Assembly: GCA_050118555.1 (NCBI GenBank)
Contig: JASFKQ010000191.1
Location: 1 to 7,442, forward strand
From: CALKKN01 sp050118555
GTDB lineage: Bacteria; Pseudomonadota; Gammaproteobacteria; Xanthomonadales; SZUA-36
Direction of reading: 5' to 3'
Length of the DNA: 7,442 nt
A model generated the notes under the pieces. The model was not told where the DNA came from and ran no database searches. It saw only the letters and a list, made by a program, of their open reading frames with translations. The translations under genes were made by a program, and so were the position numbers. The first letter of the stretch is position 1, and each line of letters starts with the position of its first letter. Shown here one piece after another: positions 1 through 6,447 of this stretch.

Positions 1-919
1 AAATGGCGTTGCGGTGCGCAAAAAGGTGGTACCAGGTCTGCCCAAAATACCATTCGGTGCCCTCGGTGGACTCCGAAAAGGTGGCGATTCCCTCCCAGCG
101 CAACACGTTGCGGTCGTCCAGGGCGGTCGCGAGGTCGCCTCGACTGGTCGTGCCGAAGCCCTGGTCCCTCCGCCAGAAAAACGTCTGTCGAAACCGGAGG
201 TCGGTGTCTTCGGTGAAACGGTGATTGAAGTAGTACTGGACCTTGGCGTAGGGCGCGGGCGGAGTCCGCAGCCGCACACCGACCGAATAGTCCCAGCCCG
301 AACGCACGTGCTTGTTCCGATGGCCCAGGCCGAGCAGCCAGGAATCCTCTTCTCCGCGGTTGATCAGGCCGGGGTTGTAGAAGGTATTGTCCTGGCTCTG
401 CGTGTCTGAGACGAAGGCTTCCTCGTCCAGGCGCCCGACGATCAGGTCCCAGCGCCGCGTCAGGTTTGGAAGCGGCGCTCTGACTCTCAGCCTCAAACGC
501 GGATTGAAACCATCGTACTGCCGGTAATCGGCGCCCACGGTCAGCAGGCCGTTGACGGCTTTCTCGTCAAAGTCGTAACGGTCGCCCCACCAGCTGTCGA
601 ACCACCGGAATGTGTGGCAGGACCAGCTCCGCAACAACTCCTGTGAGCGTTCCTGGATCTCGGGCCTTGCGATCGGATAGTTGCACATGTCGTCTTCGGC
701 CTCCGGTTCCTCCTCCTCGTCTTCGTCCTCCTCGAACGGCTCGGAGACCGTGCGCATGGCCTTGCGACGTTCGGACGGCGTGCTTTCGCGGGGATTTCCC
801 GCACCCTGAGTTTCGACGGTGGTGTCCTGAGCGCGCGCCGGGGTTGTGAAGAGGATCGGAAACAGGACCAGGAACAGGCAGAGGCACAGGCAAGACAGCG
901 GGCAACCTCGCTCCGTCAC
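1..919 (-). CDS. Exported protein of unknown function, probable outer-membrane/envelope protein (3' end cut by window)
   Basis: I do not recognise the family. The frame is open from a GTG at 919 to the window edge, giving 306 complete codons, so the C-terminus is missing. The GTG is chosen because a purine-rich AGGGGG lies about 5 nt upstream and a signal peptide follows at once: a short charged start, a long Leu/Cys/Phe-rich core (residues 8-24) and an AxA-type site at ARA-QD (30/31). An in-frame ATG at 955 lacks a ribosome site and would lengthen the N-region. After the signal come a Ser/Thr/Pro-rich linker, a strongly acidic run (residues 60-77) and a segment rich in Trp and Arg (about 80-115) with two cysteines (79 and 101) that could pair in the periplasm. 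The remainder alternates polar and aromatic/aliphatic residues, with many Tyr and Trp, as in beta-strands of a barrel. The outer-membrane location is inference. The gene is divergent from trpS. Confidence 0.72.
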   Translation of the reverse strand, partial: MTERGCPLSCLCLCLFLVLFPILFTTPARAQDTTVETQGAGNPRESTPSERRKAMRTVSEPFEEDEDEEEEPEAEDDMCNYPIARPEIQERSQELLRSWSCHTFRWFDSWWGDRYDFDEKAVNGLLTVGADYRQYDGFNPRLRLRVRAPLPNLTRRWDLIVGRLDEEAFVSDTQSQDNTFYNPGLINRGEEDSWLLGLGHRNKHVRSGWDYSVGVRLRTPPAPYAKVQYYFNHRFTEDTDLRFRQTFFWRRDQGFGTTSRGDLATALDDRNVLRWEGIATFSESTEGTEWYFGQTWYHLFAHRNAI

Positions 920-972
920 CGAATCCCCCTTGGACACTTCCCTATGTTGCACCATGCGTCTTGACGAGCCTG

Positions 973-986
973 TCCGGCATGCCGGA
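973..986. repeat. Perfect 14-bp palindrome in the divergent intergenic region (possible operator)
   Basis: TCCGGCATGCCGGA equals its own reverse complement over all 14 bases. It abuts the candidate minus-strand -10 box and spans the predicted start of transcription of the exported-protein gene, a typical place for a repressor site. It could equally be a chance palindrome or a small leader hairpin. I do not recognise the motif as the site of a known regulator. Confidence 0.35.
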
Positions 987-1014
987 TTTTATCCTGTAAT
1001 GGATTACCTTATAA
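986..1014 (-). promoter_or_regulatory. Candidate sigma-70 promoter for the exported-protein gene
   Basis: Read on the minus strand, TTATAA (1014-1009) is followed after 17 bp by TAAAAT (991-986). The -10 box matches the consensus at five of six positions and the -35 at only three. Transcription would begin near 979, leaving a leader of about 60 nt before the GTG at 919. The local AT-rich patch in a GC-rich window supports a promoter, but the exact boxes are a guess made by eye. Confidence 0.3.
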
Positions 1015-1022
1015 CTTAGAAT
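994..1022 (+). promoter_or_regulatory. Candidate weak sigma-70 promoter for trpS
   Basis: CTGTAA (994-999) and TAGAAT (1017-1022) are 17 bp apart. The -10 box fits the consensus at five of six positions and the -35 box at three. Transcription would start near 1029, about 40 nt before the trpS ATG. No leader-peptide attenuator or Trp-rich small frame is evident. An alternative -10 is TATAAC at 1010-1015, with no good -35. Confidence 0.25.
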
Positions 1023-1068
1023 ACGCATCTTTGGGCAGTTACAGAAAATTCCCCGCGGAGATTACCGC

Positions 1069-2076
1069 ATGAAAAAGCGAACCGTGCTGACCGGCATCAC
1101 GACCACGGGAACGCCGCATCTCGGCAACTACGTCGGTGCGATCAAACCCTGCATCGAGGCCAGCCACGACGAAGATGTCCAGTCCTACTATTTCCTGGCC
1201 GACTTCCATTCTCTGGTGAAAAACCAGGATCCGGAGCGCCTGCGGCAGTCGACCCTGGAAATTGCAGCGACCTGGCTGGCGCTCGGGCTCGATACGCGCC
1301 GCGCCGTGTTTTACCGGCAATCCGATGTGCCGGAAATCTCGGAGCTCACCTGGATTCTTACCTGCTCGACCGCCAAGGGCCTGATGAACCGGGCGCATGC
1401 ATACAAGGCGTCGGTACAGGAGAACGTGGACGCCGGGGAGGACCCGGATTTCGCCATCACGATGGGGCTGTTCAGCTATCCGATCCTGATGGCGGCCGAC
1501 ATCCTGATGTTCAATTCTACGCACGTGCCGGTGGGCAAGGACCAGGTGCAGCATCTCGAAATGGCGCGTGACATCGCCCAGCGTTTCAATCACCACTACG
1601 GCGAGATTTTCGCGCTGCCCGAGGCGGTCGTGGACGAGCATGTTGCGGTCCTCCCGGGCAAAGATGGCCGCAAGATGTCCAAGAGCTACAACAACACGAT
1701 TCCGCTCTGGCTTAGCGAGAAGCAGCTGCGCAAGGCGATCATGCGCATCGTGACGAACTCCCTGGAACCCGGTGAGCCGAAGGATCCGGAGACCTCCGCG
1801 CTGTTCGCCGTCTACGCCGCGTTCGCCAGCCCGCAGCAACGCGCGTCCATGCGTGAGGCCTATCGCAACGGTATCGCCTGGGGCGAAGCCAAGCAGCAGA
1901 CCTTCGAGCTGATCAACAAGGAACTGGCGCCGGGACGCGAGCGTTACGACGCCCTGGTCGCGGAACCCCGGCTGATCGAGGAGACCCTGTGTGAAGGCGC
2001 CGAGCGGGCGCGCGCGTTTGCCACGCCGTTCCTGGCAAGAATCCGCGAGGCGGTCGGCATCCGGTCCCTGGTCTGA
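1069..2076 (+). CDS. trpS: Tryptophanyl-tRNA synthetase (TrpRS)
   Basis: Cytoplasmic class Ic aminoacyl-tRNA synthetase that charges tRNA-Trp with tryptophan at the expense of ATP. The 335-residue product has the normal length of bacterial TrpRS. The Rossmann fold opens with TTTGTPHLGNY (residues 11-21), which contains the HIGH-equivalent TPHLGN. MAADIL (141-146) carries the Asp expected to contact the tryptophan amine, GKDQVQH (156-162) is the conserved GxDQ segment, and KMSKS is intact at 202-206. The C-terminal helical part for the anticodon follows. The opening motif resembles the Pseudomonas/Xanthomonas TrpRS type as I remember it, without the long C-terminal extension some of those have. 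The ATG is supported by GGAG at 1057-1060, 8 nt upstream. Its stop is 4 nt before the next gene, so it probably heads a three-gene transcript. Confidence 0.97.
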   Translation: MKKRTVLTGITTTGTPHLGNYVGAIKPCIEASHDEDVQSYYFLADFHSLVKNQDPERLRQSTLEIAATWLALGLDTRRAVFYRQSDVPEISELTWILTCSTAKGLMNRAHAYKASVQENVDAGEDPDFAITMGLFSYPILMAADILMFNSTHVPVGKDQVQHLEMARDIAQRFNHHYGEIFALPEAVVDEHVAVLPGKDGRKMSKSYNNTIPLWLSEKQLRKAIMRIVTNSLEPGEPKDPETSALFAVYAAFASPQQRASMREAYRNGIAWGEAKQQTFELINKELAPGRERYDALVAEPRLIEETLCEGAERARAFATPFLARIREAVGIRSLV

Positions 2077-2080
2077 TCAG

Positions 2081-2401
2081 ATGACTTCCACACTGTTGCT
2101 GCTGATGCCGGTCGCGGCCGTGCTGGTCTGGATATACTGGTACCTGCTGCCAGGGGAACGTGGCTGGACGAAATTTGACCTCTTGCTGTTCGCCGCGCTG
2201 ACGGTGCTGGCGACATGCTGGGTGGGGTGGGTGATGGGAACCCCCCATGACGGCGCCGGCCCCCTGTGGCCCTATGTGCTTTCCGCGATCGGCGTCTATT
2301 GCATCCTGGTCGCCGGGATGGCCGCCGGGCTTGCCTGGCGGAGGCGCATCCCGGCCGCAACGCAGTCCCGCGCGGCGCGTTCGGCCCAACAGCAGACCTG
2401 A
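2081..2401 (+). CDS. Small three-helix inner-membrane protein of unknown function
   Basis: A 106-residue protein I cannot assign to a family. Three hydrophobic segments are plain at about residues 4-23, 32-52 and 63-86. They are separated by a short charged loop (GERGWTKFD) and a Gly/Pro/His loop, and followed by an RRR-containing basic tail. By the positive-inside rule the C-terminus should be cytoplasmic and the N-terminus outside. The ATG lies 4 nt after the trpS stop and has no convincing Shine-Dalgarno site, which suggests translation coupled to trpS. An in-frame ATG at 1991 would add 30 Arg/Ser-rich residues inside trpS and is rejected. The frame looks genuine because its hydrophobic pattern is regular and it fits tightly between trpS and the hydrolase gene. 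No catalytic motif is visible. Confidence 0.75.
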   Translation: MTSTLLLLMPVAAVLVWIYWYLLPGERGWTKFDLLLFAALTVLATCWVGWVMGTPHDGAGPLWPYVLSAIGVYCILVAGMAAGLAWRRRIPAATQSRAARSAQQQT

Positions 2402-2414
2402 CGGAGCTTATCCG

Positions 2415-3113
2415 ATGAGCGACGATCTCTATGTATTCGCCCCCGGGCCCGGTCCCTCCGTGCCCGTCGCGGGCGAGCAACTGCTCTTTCCCGTGCACCG
2501 CATCTACTGCGTCGGCCAGAACTACCAGGAGCACGCGGTGGAAATGGGCGCGTCGGGCCGCGAGCCGCCGTTTTTCTTCGGCAAGCCGGCGGATGCCGTA
2601 TGCCTGGACGCAGTTCTTCCGTTCCCGCCGGCGACCGAAAACCTGCACCACGAGGTGGAACTGGTGATCGCCCTGGCCGCGGGCGGCAGTGATATTGCGC
2701 CCACCGAAGCGCTGGAACGGGTCTACGGCTATGCCGTGGGAGTGGACCTGACGCGCCGCGATCTGCAGGCTGCGGCGAAGAAGCAGGGCCGGTCGTGGAC
2801 CACGGCCAAGGGCTTCGACCGTTCCGCGCCGATCTCCGCCATCAGCCCGGTGGCGCGCTGTGGCCATCCCGAGCACGCGGCCATCCGGCTTGCCGTGAAC
2901 GGGGATCTGCGGCAATCGGGCAATACGGCCCAGATGACCTGGAAGATTCCCGAGATCATCGCCGAGCTCTCGCGCTTCTTCGAATTGAAGGCGGGTGATC
3001 TGGTGTTTACGGGCACGCCCGCGGGTGTCGGTCCGCTGCTCCCCGGCGACCACGTGGAGTGCGCCATCGAAGGCGTTGGCGAACTGGCCTTCGACTTCGG
3101 TGACAAGGGCTGA
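2415..3113 (+). CDS. Fumarylacetoacetate hydrolase-family protein (FAHD1/YcgM-like acylpyruvase)
   Basis: A 232-residue single-domain member of the FAH superfamily, which cleaves or decarboxylates beta-diketo/oxo acids with a divalent metal. The N-terminal VGQNYQEHAVEMG (33-45) has His40 and Glu43 spaced like the catalytic His-Glu pair of human FAHD1. Metal ligands are expected at Glu80 and Glu82 (HHEVELVI) and Asp111 (GVDLTRRDLQ). Lys132 (TTAKGFD) and FTGTPAGVG (198-206) complete the active site. Length and motifs match YcgM/FAHD1 acylpyruvases and oxaloacetate decarboxylases, and fumarylpyruvate hydrolase is another possibility; the substrate cannot be read from sequence. No aromatic-degradation genes are nearby, so a housekeeping acylpyruvase or oxaloacetate role is likelier. 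The ATG has GGAG at 2403-2406, 8 nt upstream. Longer in-frame starts overlap the membrane-protein gene and are rejected. It converges on proS with 22 bp between stops. Confidence 0.92.
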   Translation: MSDDLYVFAPGPGPSVPVAGEQLLFPVHRIYCVGQNYQEHAVEMGASGREPPFFFGKPADAVCLDAVLPFPPATENLHHEVELVIALAAGGSDIAPTEALERVYGYAVGVDLTRRDLQAAAKKQGRSWTTAKGFDRSAPISAISPVARCGHPEHAAIRLAVNGDLRQSGNTAQMTWKIPEIIAELSRFFELKAGDLVFTGTPAGVGPLLPGDHVECAIEGVGELAFDFGDKG

Positions 3114-3135
3114 GGCGGCTCCGCTCCGACCCCTT

Positions 3136-4851
3136 TCACCCGAGGCGGCGCAGGAGTTCCGCGGCCGCCCCTTCGAGTGGCAGGCTTTCGTTTTCGTCCG
3201 CGGTCCGGGCGCGGTATTCCAGCACACCCTCGTCGAGGCCGCGTTCGCCGACTACCACGCGATGCGGAATGCCTATCAGTTCCATGTCGTTGAACATGAC
3301 GCCCGGACGTACGTTGCGGTCGTCCAGCAGCACTTCGACTCCGGCGGCCAGCAACTCCTCGTAAAGGCGTTCCGCCGCTTCGCGGACGCGGTAGGACTTC
3401 GAAGCGTTCATCGGCAGGATTGCAACCTGGAACGGCGCCAGCGGTGCGGGCCAGCAAATGCCGCTGTCGTCATGATTCTGCTCGATCGCGGCAGCTACGA
3501 TACGCGAGACGCCGATGCCGTAGCAGCCCATCATCATCACGTGGGATTTGCCGTCTTCTCCCAGCACCACGGCGTTCATGGCTTCCGAGTACTTGGAGCC
3601 CAGCTGGAAAATGTGCCCGACTTCGATGCCCCGGGCCAGGTTCAGAACACCTTCACCGTCGGGACTGGGGTCACCTTCAACGACGTTCCGAAGATCCGCA
3701 ACTTCCGGCAGCTCCACGTCACGTCCCCAGTTGATCCCGAAGAAGTGTTTGCCGTCCTGGTTGGCTCCGGCCGTGAAGTCGGCCATCGCGGCGACGGTCC
3801 GGTCGGCGATACAGGGTATGGCCAGCCCGACCGGGCCGAGCGAGCCGGGTCCGGCGCCGATGGCCTGCCGGATCTCGGATTCGTCGGCGAAGCGCAGGGG
3901 GCTCTCCACCTGCGGCAATCGGGCCGCCTTGAATTCGTTGAGCGTGTGGTCACCGCGAACGAGCAACGCGACGAAGGGTGATGCGCTGTCTTCGCTGCCT
4001 GCCACGACCAGCGTCTTCAGGGTTCGTTCCACCGGGACATCGAATTGCCGCACCAGGTCGTCGATGGTGTGCGCGCCGGGCGTATCGACGATCCGCTTTT
4101 CCTCCGCGGCCGGTGGTGCAGTCTGTTGTGGGGCAACGGCCTCCGCCAGTTCCACGTTGGCCGCGAAATCGGATTCCGTGGAGAAGGCGATCTGGTCCTC
4201 GCCCGAATCGGCGAGCACGTGGAACTCGTGTGACTGGCTGCCGCCAATGGCGCCGGAGTCCGCCCGCACGGCCCGGAACGACAGGCCCGCGCGGGTGAAG
4301 ATGCGCGAATAGACCTCGTACATCTCCCAGTAGGTTTCGTCCAGGCTGCCTTCGTCGATGTGGAACGAGTAAGCGTCCTTCATCAGGAATTCCCGGGCTC
4401 GCATGACGCCGAAGCGGGGCCGGATCTCGTCGCGGAATTTCGTCTGGATCTGGTAGAAGGTCACCGGCAGCTGCTTGTAACTGCGCAGTTCGTTGCGCGC
4501 GAGATCCGTGACGACCTCCTCGTGGGTGGGGCCGAACACGTAGTCCCGGCCGGCGCGATCGTGCATCTTCAGCAACTGGGCGCCGAAATCGTCCCAGCGG
4601 CCGGTCTCTTTCCACAGTTCGGCCGGCTGCACCGCGGGCATCAGAAGTTCGAGATAGCCGGCGCGGTCCATTTCCTCGCGCACGATGCGCTCCACTTTCT
4701 TGAGCACGCGCCAGCCGAGCGGTGTCCAGGTGTAAATGCCGGCGGTCAGCTTGCGGATCATGCCGCTGCGCAGCATCAACTGGTGGCTGGCGATTTCGGC
4801 GTCCGCGGGAGTCTCCCGGGTCGTTATGATGTGGAATTTGCTGGCTCTCAT
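3136..4851 (-). CDS. proS: Prolyl-tRNA synthetase (ProRS, bacterial type with editing insertion)
   Basis: Class II synthetase that charges tRNA-Pro in the cytoplasm. At 571 residues it is one shorter than my recollection of the E. coli enzyme and collinear with it. GPTHEE (107-112) and FRDEIRPRFGVMRAREF (139-155) form the proline/ATP site including motif 2. GCYGIGVSR (442-450) is motif 3, and the C-terminal anticodon-binding domain follows from about 470. The INS editing domain (about 225-405) is complete: Lys279, Asp350 and His369, the residues tied to hydrolysis of Ala-tRNA-Pro in E. coli, fall at the same numbers here. The ATG at 4851 starts MRASKF, matching the E. coli N-terminus (MRTSQY). 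An in-frame ATG at 4920 would add 23 residues with no conserved look. The ribosome site is weak: GGG lies about 12 nt upstream. Confidence 0.97.
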   Translation of the reverse strand: MRASKFHIITTRETPADAEIASHQLMLRSGMIRKLTAGIYTWTPLGWRVLKKVERIVREEMDRAGYLELLMPAVQPAELWKETGRWDDFGAQLLKMHDRAGRDYVFGPTHEEVVTDLARNELRSYKQLPVTFYQIQTKFRDEIRPRFGVMRAREFLMKDAYSFHIDEGSLDETYWEMYEVYSRIFTRAGLSFRAVRADSGAIGGSQSHEFHVLADSGEDQIAFSTESDFAANVELAEAVAPQQTAPPAAEEKRIVDTPGAHTIDDLVRQFDVPVERTLKTLVVAGSEDSASPFVALLVRGDHTLNEFKAARLPQVESPLRFADESEIRQAIGAGPGSLGPVGLAIPCIADRTVAAMADFTAGANQDGKHFFGINWGRDVELPEVADLRNVVEGDPSPDGEGVLNLARGIEVGHIFQLGSKYSEAMNAVVLGEDGKSHVMMMGCYGIGVSRIVAAAIEQNHDDSGICWPAPLAPFQVAILPMNASKSYRVREAAERLYEELLAAGVEVLLDDRNVRPGVMFNDMELIGIPHRVVVGERGLDEGVLEYRARTADENESLPLEGAAAELLRRLG

Positions 4852-4882
4852 CGAATCGCGGGCCCTGCTGTTCAAACCGGCC

Positions 4883-4888
4883 ATTCTA
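4883..4888 (-). promoter_or_regulatory. Candidate -10 box for proS
   Basis: TAGAAT on the minus strand matches five of six consensus positions and would start transcription about 25 nt before the proS ATG. No acceptable -35 hexamer is seen 16-18 bp upstream, where the sequence reads around TATCAA. A short inverted repeat (CCCGC/GCGGG, 4889-4900) sits immediately upstream of the box. The call rests on one hexamer in an otherwise GC-rich stretch. Confidence 0.25.
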
Positions 4889-4933
4889 CCCGCAGGCGGG
4901 ACGCCTTGATAGGGCTGCATACGGGCTGTGGAA

Positions 4934-4957
4934 GGCGCCGCCAGGGCCGGCGGCGCC
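4934..4957 (-). terminator. GC-rich hairpin downstream of the DUF4124 gene (candidate terminator)
   Basis: GGCGCCGCC and GGCGGCGCC form a perfect 9-bp, all-GC stem with a 6-nt loop, beginning 13 nt past the stop of the DUF4124 gene and about 80 nt before proS. No U-tract follows on the minus strand (it reads TTCCACAG), so it is not a classical intrinsic terminator. It may instead stabilise the 3' end of the mRNA or dampen read-through into proS. Confidence 0.4.
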
Positions 4958-4970
4958 GGATTCAGGGTCG

Positions 4971-5492
4971 CTATTTGCAGTTTTTGGAAATGAAGTCCTT
5001 CGACTCCTGCACCATGGCGACACGCTTTTCATCGTCCAGGCGGACCTGCTCGCCCGTGGTCGGATCCGTGTAGAACACGCGGCGTGACGGCTCGACCCGG
5101 GCCAGGCGATCACGGTGCATCTTGCACAGTCGGTCGATTTCCGCCTGCTGGGCCTGCGCTTCCTGACGCTTCTTGTTGATCTCCTCGCGCCGCTGCTGCG
5201 CGGCCGACATTGCGGAACCGGTGTCCTCGGAGGGCGCCGTCGTAGTGGGTGCGTTGTACACGTCAGCGGTGCCCGGGCGATACACCTCTTCCACCTGGAT
5301 GGTCTTTGACTTTCCATGGCTCGGAGGCGAGTCCGTGTAGTGCGTGACGCCGTCAGCGTCCGTCCAGGTGTACACCTCGGTCCCCGCCAGTCCGGTCGTT
5401 GTCGCCAGGCTGGCGGCGAGCACGACGGCGAGGGCCACGAACCGCTGCTGCGCACGACGGCCGAAAACGGGGTGAACACGCTTTTCACTCAT
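4971..5492 (-). CDS. DUF4124-domain periplasmic protein
   Basis: A 173-residue exported protein. Basic N-region, hydrophobic core at about 18-33 and a likely cleavage at GLA-GTE (36/37) form a signal peptide. YTWTDADGVTHYTDSPP (41-57) is the hallmark of DUF4124, a small domain common at the N-terminus of proteobacterial envelope proteins and of unknown function. A Thr/Pro/Ser-rich linker (about 72-96) leads to a Gln/Glu/Arg/Lys-rich helix, probably a coiled coil (about 98-130), and then a tail containing VFYTDPTTGEQVRL. Two cysteines (123 and 172) could form a disulfide, the second in an Asn-Cys-Lys terminus. The ATG at 5492 is preceded by GGGAG (5500-5504) with 7 nt spacing; an ATG at 5597 would hide the signal peptide behind 35 extra residues and is rejected. 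The gene is divergent from pssA. Confidence 0.88.
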   Translation of the reverse strand: MSEKRVHPVFGRRAQQRFVALAVVLAASLATTTGLAGTEVYTWTDADGVTHYTDSPPSHGKSKTIQVEEVYRPGTADVYNAPTTTAPSEDTGSAMSAAQQRREEINKKRQEAQAQQAEIDRLCKMHRDRLARVEPSRRVFYTDPTTGEQVRLDDEKRVAMVQESKDFISKNCK

Positions 5493-5522
5493 GATTGCGC
5501 TCCCTGCATTGAATGAAACCTG

Positions 5523-5531
5523 CTTATAGCA
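5523..5531 (-). promoter_or_regulatory. Candidate extended -10 promoter for the DUF4124 gene
   Basis: On the minus strand TGCTATAAG fits the extended -10 pattern TGn-TATAAT, with five of six matches in the hexamer. No good -35 is present at the right distance, as expected when an extended -10 is used. Transcription would start near 5516, giving a 24-nt leader that holds the GGGAG ribosome site. This is the best-supported promoter in the window, though still read by eye. Confidence 0.45.
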
Positions 5532-5595
5532 TAATTTCGCGTCAAATGGTTGGCACGGTGCCTTCACCGGGCAGCCTGGTGTTATCATTTTCGGC

Positions 5596-6447
5596 ATGAA
5601 TTCTCACATGGAACCGGGCGACAGGCGAATACACCGTGGTGTGTTCCTGTTGCCAAATGCACTGACCACCGGCGCGATGTTTGCCGGTTTTTATTCCATC
5701 ATCGCCGGCATCAACGGGCACTTCGTGGCTTCGGCCGTAGCGGTGCTCGTGGCAGGCCTGCTGGACGGCCTGGATGGCCGCGTGGCGCGTCTGACCAACA
5801 CGCAGAGCGAATTCGGTGTCCAGTACGACAGCCTTTCGGACCTGATTTCCTTCGGCCTCGCGCCGGCGCTGCTTGCATTCAACTGGTCGCTGGCTTCGCT
5901 GAGGGACATCAGCCCGCTGGCGGGAAAGCTGGGATGGCTCGCCGCATTCCTGTTCGTCGCCTGCGCCGCGCTGCGGCTGGCGCGTTTCAACACGCAGGTT
6001 GCGAAGGCGGACAAGATGTATTTCCAGGGACTTGCCTCACCGGCGGCGGCGGGCACGCTGGTGGCAACGATATGGTTCTTCACGGACCAGGGCGTTTCCG
6101 GAGAGACGGTGCGCTGGCTCATGTGGTTCGAGACCGTGTTCCTGGGGTTGCTCATGTTTTCGCGCGTGCGCTATTTCAGCGGCAAGTCCTGGCCGCGCGG
6201 CGACCGCATTCCGGTGGGGGTCCTGTTCGGGGTGGTGCTGGTGTTCGTGCTGTTGGCGGTCGACCCGCCTTCGGTGCTGATGTTGCTGGGCCTCGCTTAC
6301 GTCATCTCGGGGTTGGTCATTACCGTGCTGGGCCGGCAACAGTGGAAAACACGCAAGGCGCGCCGCGCCGCGCGCAAAGCCGCAGGGACCGGGCAGGGCG
6401 GCCAGGTCGGTTCGAACAGTGCTGCGGACGACAAGGAGCGGACGTGA
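5596..6447 (+). CDS. pssA: CDP-diacylglycerol--serine O-phosphatidyltransferase (phosphatidylserine synthase, type II)
   Basis: Integral inner-membrane enzyme that makes phosphatidylserine from CDP-diacylglycerol and serine, the precursor of phosphatidylethanolamine. The complete CDP-alcohol phosphotransferase signature is present: Asp57, Asp60-Gly61, Ala64-Arg65, Gly74, Asp78 and Asp82. RGVFLLPNALTTGAMFAGFYSI (split here: RGVFLLPN, 14-21, then the first helix) and LRLARFNTQ (about 126-134) match bacterial PssA as I recall from Pseudomonas. About seven to eight hydrophobic segments follow, then a tail very rich in Arg, Lys and Ala, probably cytoplasmic. This is the Bacillus/Pseudomonas membrane type, unrelated to the soluble E. 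coli enzyme. The start is uncertain between ATG 5596 and ATG 5608, and neither has a clear Shine-Dalgarno site. The stop overlaps the next start by 4 bp, so pssA heads an operon. Confidence 0.94.
   Translation: MNSHMEPGDRRIHRGVFLLPNALTTGAMFAGFYSIIAGINGHFVASAVAVLVAGLLDGLDGRVARLTNTQSEFGVQYDSLSDLISFGLAPALLAFNWSLASLRDISPLAGKLGWLAAFLFVACAALRLARFNTQVAKADKMYFQGLASPAAAGTLVATIWFFTDQGVSGETVRWLMWFETVFLGLLMFSRVRYFSGKSWPRGDRIPVGVLFGVVLVFVLLAVDPPSVLMLLGLAYVISGLVITVLGRQQWKTRKARRAARKAAGTGQGGQVGSNSAADDKERT

Noticed and set aside
3..409. Two plus-strand open frames at the left edge
   Set aside because: They are antisense to the exported-protein gene, whose frame has a signal peptide, a ribosome site and coherent composition over more than 300 codons.
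1039..1839. A 266-codon minus-strand open frame antisense to trpS
   Set aside because: It is the complement-phase shadow of trpS, rich in His, Arg and Val and without a domain or ribosome site.
1944..3227. A 427-codon minus-strand open frame across trpS, the membrane-protein gene and the hydrolase gene
   Set aside because: It runs antisense to three convincing genes, is rich in Arg, Ala, Gly and Pro as expected of GC-rich shadow frames, and shows no recognisable domain.
2995..3981. A 328-codon plus-strand open frame antisense to proS
   Set aside because: ProS is unmistakable on the other strand. This frame has typical antisense composition (many Val, Asp, His, Arg, Gly) and no motif.
4852..4920. 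An N-terminal extension of ProRS by 23 residues from the ATG at 4920
   Set aside because: The MRASKF start aligns with the E. coli ProRS N-terminus, and the extension would cross a probable -10 box.
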